A stretch of DNA of 38,687 bases, taken from NCBI GenBank assembly GCA_023091735.1, contig JALKBU010000459.1, forward strand, positions 1 through 38,687. The letters run 5' to 3'. This document shows, one piece after another, positions 26,733 through 37,178 of this stretch. The translations under genes and the position numbers were made by a program. Below the pieces are notes generated by a model. That model was not told the DNA's origin and did not search any database. It saw only the letters and a list, made by a program, of their open reading frames with translations. The number at the start of each line of letters is the position of its first letter. Position 1 is the stretch's first letter. Origin of the DNA: Trichomonas tenax. Lineage: Eukaryota; Parabasalia; Trichomonadida; Trichomonadidae.

Positions 26733-29700
26733 TTATTTCATTGGCGAAGGTGCAGGGCTTCTCATGTATTGATTCATTTTGACTATTGCGCTGTGTTGTG
26801 ATGACACAATTGCGTCAAGCCGACTCTGATTCTTCTCCATTGTTTCAATTTGTTGCTTAAGATCATCAAGAATTTCAATCATCAACGAGAATTTATCTTC
26901 AATGGAATTTCCTCTATGTGTGAATGCAGATGATGATGGGAACTTCATTAGTTTGTTCATAACTTGGGAAAGAAGTATTCCATGTTTCTTAGTGAATATT
27001 TCTCCATCATCTCCAATATAAGAGAAAATTGATCTCGAAACCAAAACCGTTTTGTTAATATTTCTATCTCTATTTGTAGAAGTTTGGACGTTGATATCTA
27101 TATCTGATGGATACGAGAATACTTTGAACAAAGGAATAAGCTCAGAAACTAATGAATTAATTGATATCTTTGATGACAAGCAGACAGAATTAATTCTTCC
27201 AACAATTAATTTAGCATCTTCTAATTTATTCAGTTCTGACTCAAGGATTCTGTTCTTCTCATTTGTTGTTTGAATCTTCGTGTCCATGTTGATGACGTTT
27301 TGTTTCGACATTTTCAGTTCTCGCTGCACTTCAATCAATTTTTCTCTTATTGAATTATATTCAGATGAAGGAACAGTTGACATCTCAATAGTGCTTATTT
27401 TTTGAGACATTGATTCATTATTCATCATTGAAACCTTTATTTGTTCTCTCAGTGTCTTATTTTCAGAATAAGCGGTTTTCAGAAGGATTTTCAGTTCTTT
27501 TAGTTTTTCGTTCTTCCTTTCGACTATGTTCGTTAATTTAGCGATTTTCGTCTGACTCTCTTGAATCTCTGTGTTCCTAACTCTGTTGATATCATCGAAC
27601 TGAACTGTTAGAGTCTTCAGCCTTTCGCGGGTGTCTTCAAGTTGTTCTGCTGTTACACCTAATTTCTTAGAAAGTGATTGCGATTCTCTCTTCTTTTTCT
27701 CCATATTTGTTATGAAAATGTCGCGTTCTTCAATTGCTCTCTTGAGTTCATCGTTTTCATTTTTAACTTTAGATATTTCTACATCTATCTTTTGCATCTC
27801 AGACTTTATATTGATCATTTCTGCGTTCATTTCAGAAATTCTGTCGTTCTTCATTTGAATCTCTTCATTTTGTTTGTTTAATATTTCTTTCGTCTTTTTA
27901 AGCTCAGATGATGCAATCTGTCCTTGCGCATCAGATTCATGCAATTTAATCATTTCTGTTGTCATTGATTTGATCTGATTGTTCTGTGATAAGTTTTCTG
28001 ATTTGATATTTTCAATTTCCATTTTTGCGCTTTGTATTTCATTGTTTAATGTTTCATTATTTGCTTTGCATTCTTTAACATTCGAAAGAAGGTTTTCTTT
28101 CTCGGTTGTTAACATTGCAATCTGTGATGAAGCAATCTCTATTTGATTCTTTAGGTTTTCAACAAGAGATTCTGAATTTGTGGCTCTTTGAGTTGTTGTG
28201 AAAAGATTCGATTTTAGTATTGAATTCTCTTCTTTTAGCGAATTCATTTCTTTTGTAGAATCCGCAAGTTCTTTGACGATGTTTTGATAGTTATTTGTGT
28301 TTATCGAAAGTTCATTCTTTAAATCTTCAACTGTTGTTCTCAGATGTTTGTTTTCAGTTGAAAGATCATTTATCTGTGTTTTATTGTTCTTTACTTTAAC
28401 AGTGAATTGATCAAGAAGACCTTTGAGTTTTAAGTTTTGCTGCTTGAAAGATTTGTTTTGTGTTTCTAGATTCTCGAGTTTCGATTGAAGATTTGAATTT
28501 TGTGTTTGAAGTTTTTCGCTTTCGATCCTGAAAACATTCAATGCTTCGATTTGTTTGTTCTGAGATTCAATTGTAAATTTGTTCTGATTTACTGTCTCAA
28601 TTTGTGAATTATATTTACTGAGAATATCTTTGACTTGTGTTGATATTTTGTCGTAATCTTCTTTCAAGTCTTCAATGATCTTCTGTTTTGATGTGTTTTG
28701 TGATGAGAGATCTTCAATTGTATCATTAAGTTCTTTAATCACTATTTGGTTCTTCTCGATATCTGTTTTCTGTTTGCTTATTGTTGTATTGAGAACTTCA
28801 ATCTGTTTCATGAATGATTTTTCTTTATCTTGACAATCTTTTGTCATTTTGTCTCTTGTTGAAAATGCAGAATCTCTTTGTTGTTCGAGAAGATTGTTTT
28901 GATTGATTAATTTATCATTTAATTCATTCTGCTTTTTATTTTCATTTTCAAGATTGCTTATCTTATTCTGCGCATCAGAGAGTTGGAATGTTAAATCTTT
29001 GACGACTTTTGTCAACTGGATATTTTCTTTTTCGAGTTTTGATTTATTTGCATTTGTTGAATTGAAAATATCAGTGATATCACGAAGCGTTTGTTCATTA
29101 GTGTTGAAGCCAACAGAAAATAAAGAAGCAATACTTTGAAGTGTTTGATGTTCTTCGTTCATTTTGTCATAAACTTTGTCAAAAACTTTTGATGAAATTG
29201 GACTTCTTTCAATTCCGAGTGATTTAGAAATGAAGTCAGCGAATATCTTCTTATACGACTCATTCTCTTCTTTGGAATGCATCATTCTCATTATATTGTT
29301 ATCAATTCGTTTGTAGACTTCAAAGAAATCATTCGAAATTTTGAACTTCGTCGGTGAAGAAAATGAATTTAATTTTTGTGAAAGGTCATTGAGTGTTGTT
29401 GTTTGCAGTGCTGCTTGGTTCTTAAACGAGTCCCTCTCTGTTGTCATTATACTCAATTGATCACGAAGTTGTGCAATAGTGAAAGAAAGACGAGAATTTG
29501 TTTCTTTGATATTTTCGATTTCTTTGCTTTTGTTGTCGATTTCACTCTCAAAAGATGAAACACGCTTTTGGAGACTGTATATTTGTGATGTTTCCTGTTC
29601 CATCTTTTGTGCTGACAGTGTTACATTCGTGTTAACGAGAACTTTGATTAAAGATTTCATTGTCTGGAAAAATCTGCCCAATGATGATGCTTGAGTGAGA

Positions 29701-30149
29701 AAACTCTGAAAATCGTGTAGAGTTAATTCAAATTGATTGATTAAATCCTTCTGATCGTTTGATGTTCCTTTTTCAATCGCGAATTGAATTGATTTCGTTG
29801 CGAATGTAATAAAAGATGTTATATCTGGATTGCTTGTACAGCACTTTCTCTTTAATTCGTCGATTTCTTGTTCTTTCTCGTATAATTTCGTGTTTAAAGA
29901 ATCAATTTCCGCTTGGTGACGTGCTTTGATAAATTGAAGTTCAGATTCGTGTTTTTGAGAAGGCGACCATTTCGGAGATCGCAGTAATTGGCTCTCAGAA
30001 ACTTTTAATTTTGCTTTTGATGATTCTAATTCGTCTTCTAAGACCTTTGAGTTCCTCTGTGTATCGTCATACATCTTAGAAAGTTGCATATATTTCGTTT
30101 TTAGTTCTGTTATGTCTGAGTCTTGATTTAACGACATAACATCATTCAT
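26733..30149 (-). CDS. Long coiled-coil protein
   Basis: A 1138-residue protein rich in Glu, Lys, Gln, Asn, Ser and Leu, with almost continuous heptad-like coiled coil from about 12 to 100 and about 185 to 975. There are no membrane segments and very few Trp, Cys or Gly. Residues about 105-185 are a helical break, and the C-terminal 160 residues (about 980-1138) look less coiled, with one short segment (VSRSIFSYIGDDGEIFTKK) and a Pro/Ser tail (SPAPSPMK). Such proteins serve as tethers, golgins or centrosomal and cytoskeletal scaffolds; coiled coil alone does not tell which. An initiator-like TCATA lies 21 bases upstream of the ATG. The stop is followed closely by TAAA, a form of the trichomonad polyadenylation signal. 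Confidence 0.75.
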   Translation of the reverse strand: MNDVMSLNQDSDITELKTKYMQLSKMYDDTQRNSKVLEDELESSKAKLKVSESQLLRSPKWSPSQKHESELQFIKARHQAEIDSLNTKLYEKEQEIDELKRKCCTSNPDITSFITFATKSIQFAIEKGTSNDQKDLINQFELTLHDFQSFLTQASSLGRFFQTMKSLIKVLVNTNVTLSAQKMEQETSQIYSLQKRVSSFESEIDNKSKEIENIKETNSRLSFTIAQLRDQLSIMTTERDSFKNQAALQTTTLNDLSQKLNSFSSPTKFKISNDFFEVYKRIDNNIMRMMHSKEENESYKKIFADFISKSLGIERSPISSKVFDKVYDKMNEEHQTLQSIASLFSVGFNTNEQTLRDITDIFNSTNANKSKLEKENIQLTKVVKDLTFQLSDAQNKISNLENENKKQNELNDKLINQNNLLEQQRDSAFSTRDKMTKDCQDKEKSFMKQIEVLNTTISKQKTDIEKNQIVIKELNDTIEDLSSQNTSKQKIIEDLKEDYDKISTQVKDILSKYNSQIETVNQNKFTIESQNKQIEALNVFRIESEKLQTQNSNLQSKLENLETQNKSFKQQNLKLKGLLDQFTVKVKNNKTQINDLSTENKHLRTTVEDLKNELSINTNNYQNIVKELADSTKEMNSLKEENSILKSNLFTTTQRATNSESLVENLKNQIEIASSQIAMLTTEKENLLSNVKECKANNETLNNEIQSAKMEIENIKSENLSQNNQIKSMTTEMIKLHESDAQGQIASSELKKTKEILNKQNEEIQMKNDRISEMNAEMINIKSEMQKIDVEISKVKNENDELKRAIEERDIFITNMEKKKRESQSLSKKLGVTAEQLEDTRERLKTLTVQFDDINRVRNTEIQESQTKIAKLTNIVERKNEKLKELKILLKTAYSENKTLREQIKVSMMNNESMSQKISTIEMSTVPSSEYNSIREKLIEVQRELKMSKQNVINMDTKIQTTNEKNRILESELNKLEDAKLIVGRINSVCLSSKISINSLVSELIPLFKVFSYPSDIDINVQTSTNRDRNINKTVLVSRSIFSYIGDDGEIFTKKHGILLSQVMNKLMKFPSSSAFTHRGNSIEDKFSLMIEILDDLKQQIETMEKNQSRLDAIVSSQHSAIVKMNQYMRSPAPSPMK

Positions 30150-30167
30150 AATTTTACTTTTTTGAAA

Positions 30168-30172
30168 TATGA
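30168..30172 (-). promoter_or_regulatory. Initiator-like element of the coiled-coil gene
   Basis: The minus strand reads TCATA. The predicted first transcribed A is 30170, 21 bases before the ATG at 30149. Confidence 0.45.
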
Positions 30173-30663
30173 CTATTTTTACACTGTCATTATAATATCA
30201 ATGCTCTAGAAAAGACATATCGCATTCAACAATGTTTCAAAACCAAAAATTAAAAAAAAATATCATTTTATATAAAGTGGTCTAAAGCCAAAATTTCCTC
30301 ATGTTAGTTCTTTCTATATGAATCTATGAATGTTGACACTATTTAAAGTAAATAATTTTATTTTTCAAACTTCCTTTAACATCTTATTTAGGACCACAAA
30401 AACATATACATAAAAAGTTAAAATGTGATAATAAACATCATCGAGTTGATTCATATTTAAGCTGAATTGTCCAGTTAAAGTTATTTTTGCTCAAATATTA
30501 ATTAATTTCGAGTTTTACGATTTTGATATTAGAGGGTTAGAAGAAAAAGAATAAGATTACAATAAAAACAGACTATTTAAGTAAAATACTTTGCAATAAA
30601 ATATTGTTGCAAAAACAAATGAAGGATAGCTAATGATAGAATGACTCTACATGAAGAGCTAAT
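30173..30663. other. AT-rich spacer
   Basis: Lies between the start of the coiled-coil gene and the end of the transporter gene, both on the minus strand. I see no gene or strong repeat in it. Confidence 0.5.
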
Positions 30664-31983
30664 TCAATCATTCTTCTTAGAGTCAGAAATTGGCTCAACA
30701 AAATGAGAAACAACAAAGTTGAAAGCAATGTGGATGTATTTGACATAGTATGGAAGGAAAATGATGACGCCAAACAATCCTGAAGTAAGGAACAAGTAAA
30801 TTGTTCTGTGTGTATATTTCATGATAAATGTGATAACGAATCCTAAGAAGGATGATAAAATACGAACAAGAGAAAGGCACTGAACGCGATATTCAGAAGG
30901 AACATTCTCCTTTCTCATTGTAATCATAATCGGTGTAATTAAACCATCCAAGAAGCCCAATGTTAATGTAACGATGTACATAACAAGGTCGTTATCGTGA
31001 AGGCAATAAGCAATAAAGAATGTAATTGTAAATGTGATGAAAATATATCTAAATAATGAACGCTGTGTGAAATACTCTAGAAGGAATGAAGCAATGATTG
31101 TTCCGAGGGTACCCATAGCGTTGTATGTTGACATAATGACTGAAAACGGAAGATTTTGGTTTCTAAAATTCGATGCTAAAAGAGACTTAAAGAAGCCCAT
31201 AGCAAACGTATAGAAAGTATCTCTGATGACTGTTGTGAATGTTTGGACAGGAATGTCAAGAAGATGCATTTTCTTGTCATTGCCAGTTGTTTCTTGGTCA
31301 TTTCCTTTGCAGGAAAGAGAGTACATGATGAGCATTATCGGGATAGTAATAATAGCATAGTAAATAACGAGAGTAGAGAAAGTTGGAACTAAACCTTTTT
31401 CTTGAATAAAGACAGAAATCTGGTTTGTGGTGATCAAGTCAATGATGAATTGGAACAGCATTCTATAGTTAAGTAATATACCGCAGTCGTTAAGCGAAAT
31501 GTTGTAAGAAACAGTTAATCCAACGAACCAATTGTCAAGAGAAATCTTTGTCAACATGTATGAAAATCCCCAAAGTATTCTGCTGACATAGGCATACATC
31601 GGAATCGGAGAGATTAATAATAATAAAACAGCAGAGAACTTGCAAACGCAGCAAAGAATGAGAGTAAAGCGAGTTCCGAGTGTCTTGAGTGTAGGAGTGC
31701 AGAACAAAGAGCCTAAAATCGATGCGGTTTGATAGCAAATGTAAATTGTTGATACAACATCCTTTGAGAAACCTCGGAGCCTCCAGAATGGATTAAAATA
31801 AACAGAAGCAATCATATCAGGAATTACGAGTGCGAAATAGACGAAATAATAGACAATTTGAATCTTAAGTATAGATTTGCATTGAGCAGGAGATCCTATG
31901 GAGACTTTGAATATCATCGAAAAGGCAATGAAAGCAGCCATAGTAAAGAACACGGATTTGATTGTAGATGTTGGAATTTCCAT
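30664..31983 (-). CDS. MFS transporter, MFSD5/molybdate-anion-transporter-like
   Basis: A 439-residue protein with about 12 hydrophobic segments and a hydrophilic loop in the middle (about residues 235-250, GNDQETTGNDKK), the usual 6+6 layout of a major facilitator. The early stretch from about residue 62 to 155 has FWRLRGFSKDVVSTIY, then a variant of the MFS loop signature (CTPTLKTLGTRFTL in place of GxLaDrxGrr), then SRILWGFSYMLTKISLDNWFV. The last segment and its position recall the MFSD5 group (Pfam MFS_5), proposed molybdate transporters. Substrate is unknown, and the weakened loop signature makes an assignment to any anion uncertain. Two initiator-like sites lie just upstream (31990-32003). 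It probably acts at the plasma or an internal membrane. A general MFS assignment is firm; the subfamily is moderate. Confidence 0.7.
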   Translation of the reverse strand: MEIPTSTIKSVFFTMAAFIAFSMIFKVSIGSPAQCKSILKIQIVYYFVYFALVIPDMIASVYFNPFWRLRGFSKDVVSTIYICYQTASILGSLFCTPTLKTLGTRFTLILCCVCKFSAVLLLLISPIPMYAYVSRILWGFSYMLTKISLDNWFVGLTVSYNISLNDCGILLNYRMLFQFIIDLITTNQISVFIQEKGLVPTFSTLVIYYAIITIPIMLIMYSLSCKGNDQETTGNDKKMHLLDIPVQTFTTVIRDTFYTFAMGFFKSLLASNFRNQNLPFSVIMSTYNAMGTLGTIIASFLLEYFTQRSLFRYIFITFTITFFIAYCLHDNDLVMYIVTLTLGFLDGLITPIMITMRKENVPSEYRVQCLSLVRILSSFLGFVITFIMKYTHRTIYLFLTSGLFGVIIFLPYYVKYIHIAFNFVVSHFVEPISDSKKND

Positions 31984-31989
31984 TTTTTT

Positions 31990-32003
31990 AATGATAAAAA
32001 TGA
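31990..32003 (-). promoter_or_regulatory. Paired initiator-like elements of the MFS gene
   Basis: The minus strand carries TCATT twice, at 32003-31999 and 31994-31990, with predicted first transcribed A at 32001 or 31992, 18 or 9 bases before the ATG at 31983. The arrangement, TCATT followed by a second TCATTA, is like the extended trichomonad initiator. Confidence 0.45.
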
Positions 32004-33369
32004 TTTGAGAGAGAGTATAGAATTTTTCAATTATGCTTTTTTTTTTAATTTTGAAGGTCGTTTTGAAACACCATTACGCTTAGCATGCTAAACTAAACAA
32101 ATGTTCAAAAATTTGGAGAAAATTAATAAAAATATGATTTTTGGTATTTACACATCACGAAAATGTTATACTTAAAAGAAAAACACAAAACAAAAGAATG
32201 AATAAATAAAAATCTCTAAAAATAGGTTTTTTATACTTCCCATATGATATAGATATCAAATATCAAATCAAATTAAGAATATTTTTGGAATTTAAGAAAC
32301 ATTTAAAGCATAGGATATCAAAGAAATGGGAAGCTTATATTTTATGGATGTGAGCGATTTTTGTGGGATTGAGAGGAAAAATTGGTTTTAAGTGGAGCTA
32401 ATGCTAAGAAAATGAATATATTGGTTATGGTCGAGGCATCGATAATACGTCTCTATGTGAGTCCATGGCTCATCACGCAGAAGATTATAAAGTTTTTTTT
32501 TAGCTTCTTAACAATGATCTCAAAAATTGTTGTAAACATCTCAATCGAAATTGTTGTGTAAACTATTCAAATCTATTTCTTGTATATAATATGCTACATA
32601 TATTGAAAATATCAATAAATGATAAGAAAATTCTATAAATCTCGATTATTTTCCATTCAAAATAATTGTTTATAACATTGAATATGAGCGTTTATTGCGG
32701 ATTCAAAAATAGTAAATGATTAGATATCGACGATAAAATGTTTTAATTATATATTATCTCAATATTTGACGATTATTTGTGATTCAAAAATAATCGTCAA
32801 AAACAAATCAAAAATATATATCTTAGAAATGTTGAGAGAGATTCTGATCAAATTGGTCAATTTCACAATTATATTATTGATCATAGAAACGTTTGATGCA
32901 ATAAATAGTCTAAAATCTAACAAAAATCAAAGAAAAATGGCTTATTTTTGCTTTATTTTGTGATATTTAAATATCATTTCTCATTGTGCATATAGTCATA
33001 TTGATTATGGCAGAAAAAATCGATTCTCAAAATCTTTCTCAATTTGAAAGATTATCATTATTATTGTTCTATTTTTAATGCCTAAGATTCACATATCGCA
33101 AATTTTGGTCCGAAAGCCTGCCAACTTGACTGGTTTTATTTCAAATTAATCACAATTTTCAAAATGGCAAAATTAAATTACAATCCATCATTACATTAAT
33201 TGATAATATTAGATTCACTGTTACAATAGATTACATTTTTTTGTTAAAATACAGCTTTGATATATAATATAGACAGTAAACAAATGAGTTTTAAACAATA
33301 AAAATGATATATTGTCGAAAAAAATGAAATGGCATTTTGCTAATATCTAAGTTTGAGCATTAAAAATGT
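32004..33369. other. AT-rich spacer
   Basis: Spacer upstream of the MFS gene with the hairpin at 32765-32801 and a possible Pmp-like fragment near 32445. Nothing else is supported. Confidence 0.4.
32765..32801. repeat. Perfect 14-bp hairpin
   Basis: 32765-32778 and 32788-32801 are perfect inverted copies (arm TTTGACGATTATTT) around a nine-base loop. Flanking sequence shows weak further inverted similarity (ATATATA followed by an A-rich stretch on both sides), and part of the loop side (GATTCAAAAATA) recurs as a direct repeat near 32700. It may be the centre of a second foldback element. Confidence 0.5.
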
Positions 33370-33545
33370 TTACACACCTCTATGCCATACAAATTTCCTT
33401 TTTCTTATTTTGTTTTAAGGAAAAATTGAAATTTTGCAACTTGAGACTTAAAAATGGCCTTTGTTGATGTTTCCTCAGTTACTCTGTTGATAATTACTTC
33501 TGAAGAAGTCATCCAGCGATGAACAAAACCACATTTTCTAAAATT
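33370..33545 (-). pseudogene. Third Pmp-like relic (dispersed copy)
   Basis: This stretch matches 12930-13100 at the DNA level, best over 33441-33530. The minus strand reads DDFFRSNYQQSN, then a stop, then GNINKGHF. The other copy gives DDFFRGSYQQSNRRYFTNGQF. Both copies have lost length in different places, so neither is functional. About 1 kb further along the minus strand, near 32445, TYYRCLDHNQ may be the distal piece that corresponds to NYRCRFKDNK in the 12.7-kb copy, but that match is only about 11 identical bases. Confidence 0.4.
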
Positions 33546-33689
33546 GTTAATATATCACAAAGTAAGTGAAAAAATTGTTTAGCCATGATTATATTAACTG
33601 CTCACTGAACAAAGTATTTTATAGTGATATGTTTTCACACTAGTTCTGCAAAATAGTTACTAATTAATGAACTGAAAAGATAAGAATTT

Positions 33690-34199
33690 TATTGCTTTGC
33701 GCCATTGTTAAGGAGGAGTTTCTTCATTCGTTCAGAATTGGCAACTTTCAAAGGACTATCTCCAAAATTAACATCTACTCGTTTAACTTTAATAAGAAAT
33801 TCTGCAATATCATAGTGATCATTATGCGATTACTTAAGTATCTGGTTGAACACAGAGTTGATGTCAGCAAGAAAGTTATTAATTAGTTGCATTTAACCTC
33901 ATTATGATGAGCAGGAGGCTCAGGCGGTTGGCATGGAAGCAATTCTAGTCGTATTGGTTTTGACTCGGATGGAGCTTATTCCTTTTATTCTGGATATAAT
34001 GTGACTGTGCTAGATGCATGGAATCTTGGACCAAGGTTTTGTTTTGACTAATAATAGTAGTTTAATGAAAAAACTGAATATTGGAAATTTTATTAGCTGC
34101 AAAATTAGATTTGCTATAAGTTTTAGTTTTGCATATCAATTATTCATTTCGTTAAAGATATTTTTGTAAATAAAGTGCTGTAAATAAATACAGTATTTT
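33690..34199 (+). pseudogene. Possible decayed upstream part of the ankyrin gene and a Gly-rich fragment
   Basis: 33692-33886 ends in LLKYLVEHRVDVSKK, which looks like an ankyrin-repeat helix. At about 33910-34050 another open stretch of some 45 codons, bounded by stops, reads AGGSGGWHGSNSSRIGFDSD and AYSFYSGYNVTVLDAWNLGP. It is Gly/Ser/aromatic-rich and clearly coding-like, but it has no start and I do not recognise its family. Whether it is part of the ankyrin relic or a separate inserted fragment cannot be told. Confidence 0.3.
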
Positions 34200-36339
34200 T
34201 GGAGTCGTAGAGGACCTTATCTATACAAATCATTCGTCATTTCTGCTTCAAATGCAATATTGTCCAACAATAATGAATTGGCTTGTTGGCTTTATGATTG
34301 AGGCTTCAAAAATAATCGGAAAGCGATCGAAAATTCATTCAACGCTGATTTTTTTTACAGAGTCTATAATGATCCAGAAATCAAATAGTTAAATTATGAT
34401 GAAAATTTGGCAAATATCACGTTCTGTCCATATCTTTGCTATACAACTGGGAACTATCAAAGCATATTTGCACATTTTTATGATCACGTTAACCAAATCG
34501 ATACTAATCTCAATACATTTCTTCTGAGTGTTGCCATTTTCGAAGGCATGAATGAAATCACAAAACTTCTGATCAATGAATATGAAGCTGATATTAATTT
34601 AGTAATCAATGAATTTAACACACCATTAATGCTTTGTGCACACCTTAGTAACAAAGAAATTGCCGAGTTATTGCATGTCTGAGTGGATCATATGATGTTG
34701 TTAATCTGCTCATATCAAAATATGATGTTGATTGTATTGATGGTTTTGGTAACACTCCATTATTGTTTTGCAGTGTATATAATTACGTCAAGATTGCTGA
34801 ACTATTGATTCAGAAAGGAGCTAACATTAACCAAATCCGTGAGAATGATATTTCTATTTCAGAAATGGCAATAATGTATGACTCATTTGATGTTTTTAGT
34901 TGACTTCTTGAAAAAGGAGCAATTTTTGACTATAAGTGTCCAGCAGCCTCACCATTTATGCTTTGTGCTCTATACAATAGGAAGGATATAGCAGAAATTT
35001 TGATCGAAAAAGGAGTAAAAATCGATGCTTTTGATGAAAATGGGAACACTGCATTTTTTTGGCAGCAAAAAAATTCATTTGAGACAGGTTTGCTCCTTAA
35101 GAGCTGTGGAGCTAATATCAATCATAGAGACAATGATAAAGTGACGGCGCTTTTTAATTGTATTCGCAATAAAAATAACGAATTTGCCGAAATTTGCATT
35201 GATGAAAATACAGACATCAATTATCTCGACGAAAATAATTAGGGTTATTTCCTGTACTGCTGTGAGAACAATACTCCACAAATAGCTCGTCTTCTAATGT
35301 AACAAATGCATTGAGCTTAACTTTTTTGATGCAATGCGCTTTACGAAATTCGTATGAAATTGCAATGATATTAATCAAAAAAGGAATCAATCTAGATGAT
35401 CAGGATTGTAACGGTAACACTGCACTTCATTACTCAATATACTCTGGAGCAAATGCAATTTCTGAATTATTAATCAATTCTGGTGCAGATCTCAACAAAT
35501 TTAATGATTTAGGTTTAAATCCATTAATGATCGCTATTGCAAATATTGAAACCACCCAGAATTTGTTGAAACATGGAGCTCATTTATATAAATTTAACAT
35601 TCACAAGATGTGTGCTTTATCATATGCAATTAAATGCAACTTTGAAGATATTGTTGATTTTATCAAAGATTATATCAAAATTGCTGACAATCCAATGAAT
35701 TTAACACCAATATACTTTTGTGCTCTTCACAACAATATCAGCATTGCACAAAAGCTCATTAAAAATGGATAACTCAACATCGATACATCAATCTCTAATG
35801 GAATAACTCCATTAGTGGCTTCAATTGCGACATTTTCATTTAATATGCTCTATTTTTTAATCCAACATAATGCAAGTATTAACCTTATTGAATCAAAAGG
35901 TAATTTAATACTCATATATGCATGTGTCACTAATTTTGTTGCAGGAGCGAAAGAACTAATAAAAGCTGGAGCAAGCGTTCATTATATAAAGCTACAAGGC
36001 GATGACAGTTTAATGGTTTGTGCTGAAAATAACAGTTTTGGTGTTGCAAAAATATTAATTGAAAATGGAATAAATCTTGACAACAAATCAATAGATAGGT
36101 TCACAGCATTATTAAAATGTGCTATATTCAATTCAATAAAAATTGCTGCAGTTATTCTCCAAAAAATCAAAAATTGTGATGCACAAAATATCAATGGAAT
36201 AAGTCCTCTAATTTATTGTTCAATTTATAATCAAACTGTTCTTGGAAGAATGCTACTTGACCACGGAACAAATCCTTGCATTGCTGATAAAAATTCATTG
36301 CATTGCATCATGGGGCACAGTATGATAATTTCTTGTTGA
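34200..36339 (+). pseudogene. Decayed ankyrin-repeat protein gene
   Basis: A long run of ankyrin repeats is readable on the plus strand across three frames. About 34228-34682 gives an N-terminal region of trichomonad ankyrin style (NFADF-like FNADFFYRVYNDPE, then NITFCPYLCYTTGNYQSIFAH) and first repeats. After a frameshift near 34676 the text continues (VNLLISKYDVDCIDGFGNTP, EILIEKGVKIDAFDENGNTA) to about 35300. A second shift leads to 35311-36339 (LIKKGINLDDQDCNGNTALH, ELLINSGADLNKFND). In-frame stops lie at 34299, 34386, 34901, 35240, 35300 and 35770. Intact relatives are cytosolic repeat proteins, very numerous in trichomonads, with mostly unknown partners. With two shifts and six stops this copy is not functional. 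Its 3' end runs directly into a reversed N-terminal module (36308-36514). Confidence 0.75.
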
Positions 36340-36514
36340 AAAACAATGCATTTATGAAGAATGTATTGAACTGCTCATTAGTGAGTTTTGCAGAATCGAG
36401 AATTTTGCAAAGTTCATCTTTCGACCTTGTCTTGAAGAAACCATCTTTTTCGATGTATGAGCCTATGTTCTCTGCGATAGCTTTCCAGTCTGGACTAAAA
36501 TTTGCTTCCTCCAT
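36308..36514 (-). pseudogene. Reversed N-terminal module next to the ankyrin relic
   Basis: The minus strand from ATG 36514 reads 68 residues, starting MEEANFSPDWKAIAENIGSY and including SAKLTNEQFNTFFINALFF, then stops just inside the ankyrin relic. I associate this helical start (FSPDWKAIAENIG, then an EQFNTF helix) with the N-terminus of trichomonad ankyrin-family proteins, but that recognition is moderate. Only the start of the gene is present. A second, more decayed copy lies near 37020-37110 on the same strand (AMSENIDSYIRK). The 33-base core at 36453-36485 recurs at 37049-37081 with few changes. Confidence 0.45.
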
Positions 36515-36802
36515 TTAAAAAATATTTTTTAGAAATCATTCAAACATCACTTTTCATGGTGATGCTCTCAATTTTTAATGTATCATAGACTTGTTATTTT
36601 CAAGATCCCTCTCGGACACAGCATCAACAGTACCTATATAGTATACCATATCAATATGGCTTTCTGGTTTAAAACTTTTCTTCGTGAAAAATGAGTTATT
36701 TATTTTGTGGAAATGAGGGTAAAAAGTTTTGAGATTTTGAATAACACGGTTAGAATCACAGGAGAGCGATGTTGCTCAATAAGGTATTTCTCACCCCAGT
36801 AA

Positions 36803-36988
36803 TCAATCGTATATCAAAGAAGACAGAGATGATCCATAGTACAATGGTATCTTAAGACCTGCCCAGATGTCAAAGAGTTGAGTAAATTCTTCATCCTCAT
36901 CTGTTATTAGGAAGGAATATTTGCGAAGATTGTAATTTCGAAAGAAAGTTACAGGAATAACGCATATTGTTAATAAAAGCTTTTTCAG
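36803..36988 (-). pseudogene. Minus-strand coding-like fragment
   Basis: About 60 open codons on the minus strand ending in TGA at 36803-36805, reading NYNLRKYSFLITDEDEEFTQ and LFDIWAGLKIPLYYG. It follows, on the same strand, the decayed N-terminal copy at 37020-37110 and may be part of the same broken gene. No family is recognised. Confidence 0.25.
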
Positions 36989-37019
36989 ACAGGCGCTGCT
37001 AGTTTTGGTTGAGAAAAGA

Positions 37020-37110
37020 GTTCTAGAAAATAAAACAATGCCTTTCTGATGTATGAGTCTATGTTCTCTGACATAGCTTTTGCAAAAAAAAATCTGTCTC
37101 TTCTTTTTCT
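37020..37110 (-). pseudogene. Second copy of the reversed N-terminal module
   Basis: The minus strand reads EKEETDFFFAKAMSENIDSY then IRKALFYFLE, matching MEEANFSPDWKAIAENIGSY then IEKDGFF at 36514. The first Met codon is lost. Together with the other copy it forms a tandem pair about 600 bases apart, just upstream of the POC1-like gene. Confidence 0.4.
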
Positions 37111-37178
37111 ATATTTGGGGGAAAAAAACTTGGGTTTAAAATTTTAAATGAGGGGATGATAAACGTACAAAAAAAATA

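Noticed and set aside
32430..32470. Further Pmp-like fragment (TYYRC) on the minus strand.
   Set aside because: Only about 11 identical bases support it. I mention it with the 33.4-kb relic but do not annotate it separately.
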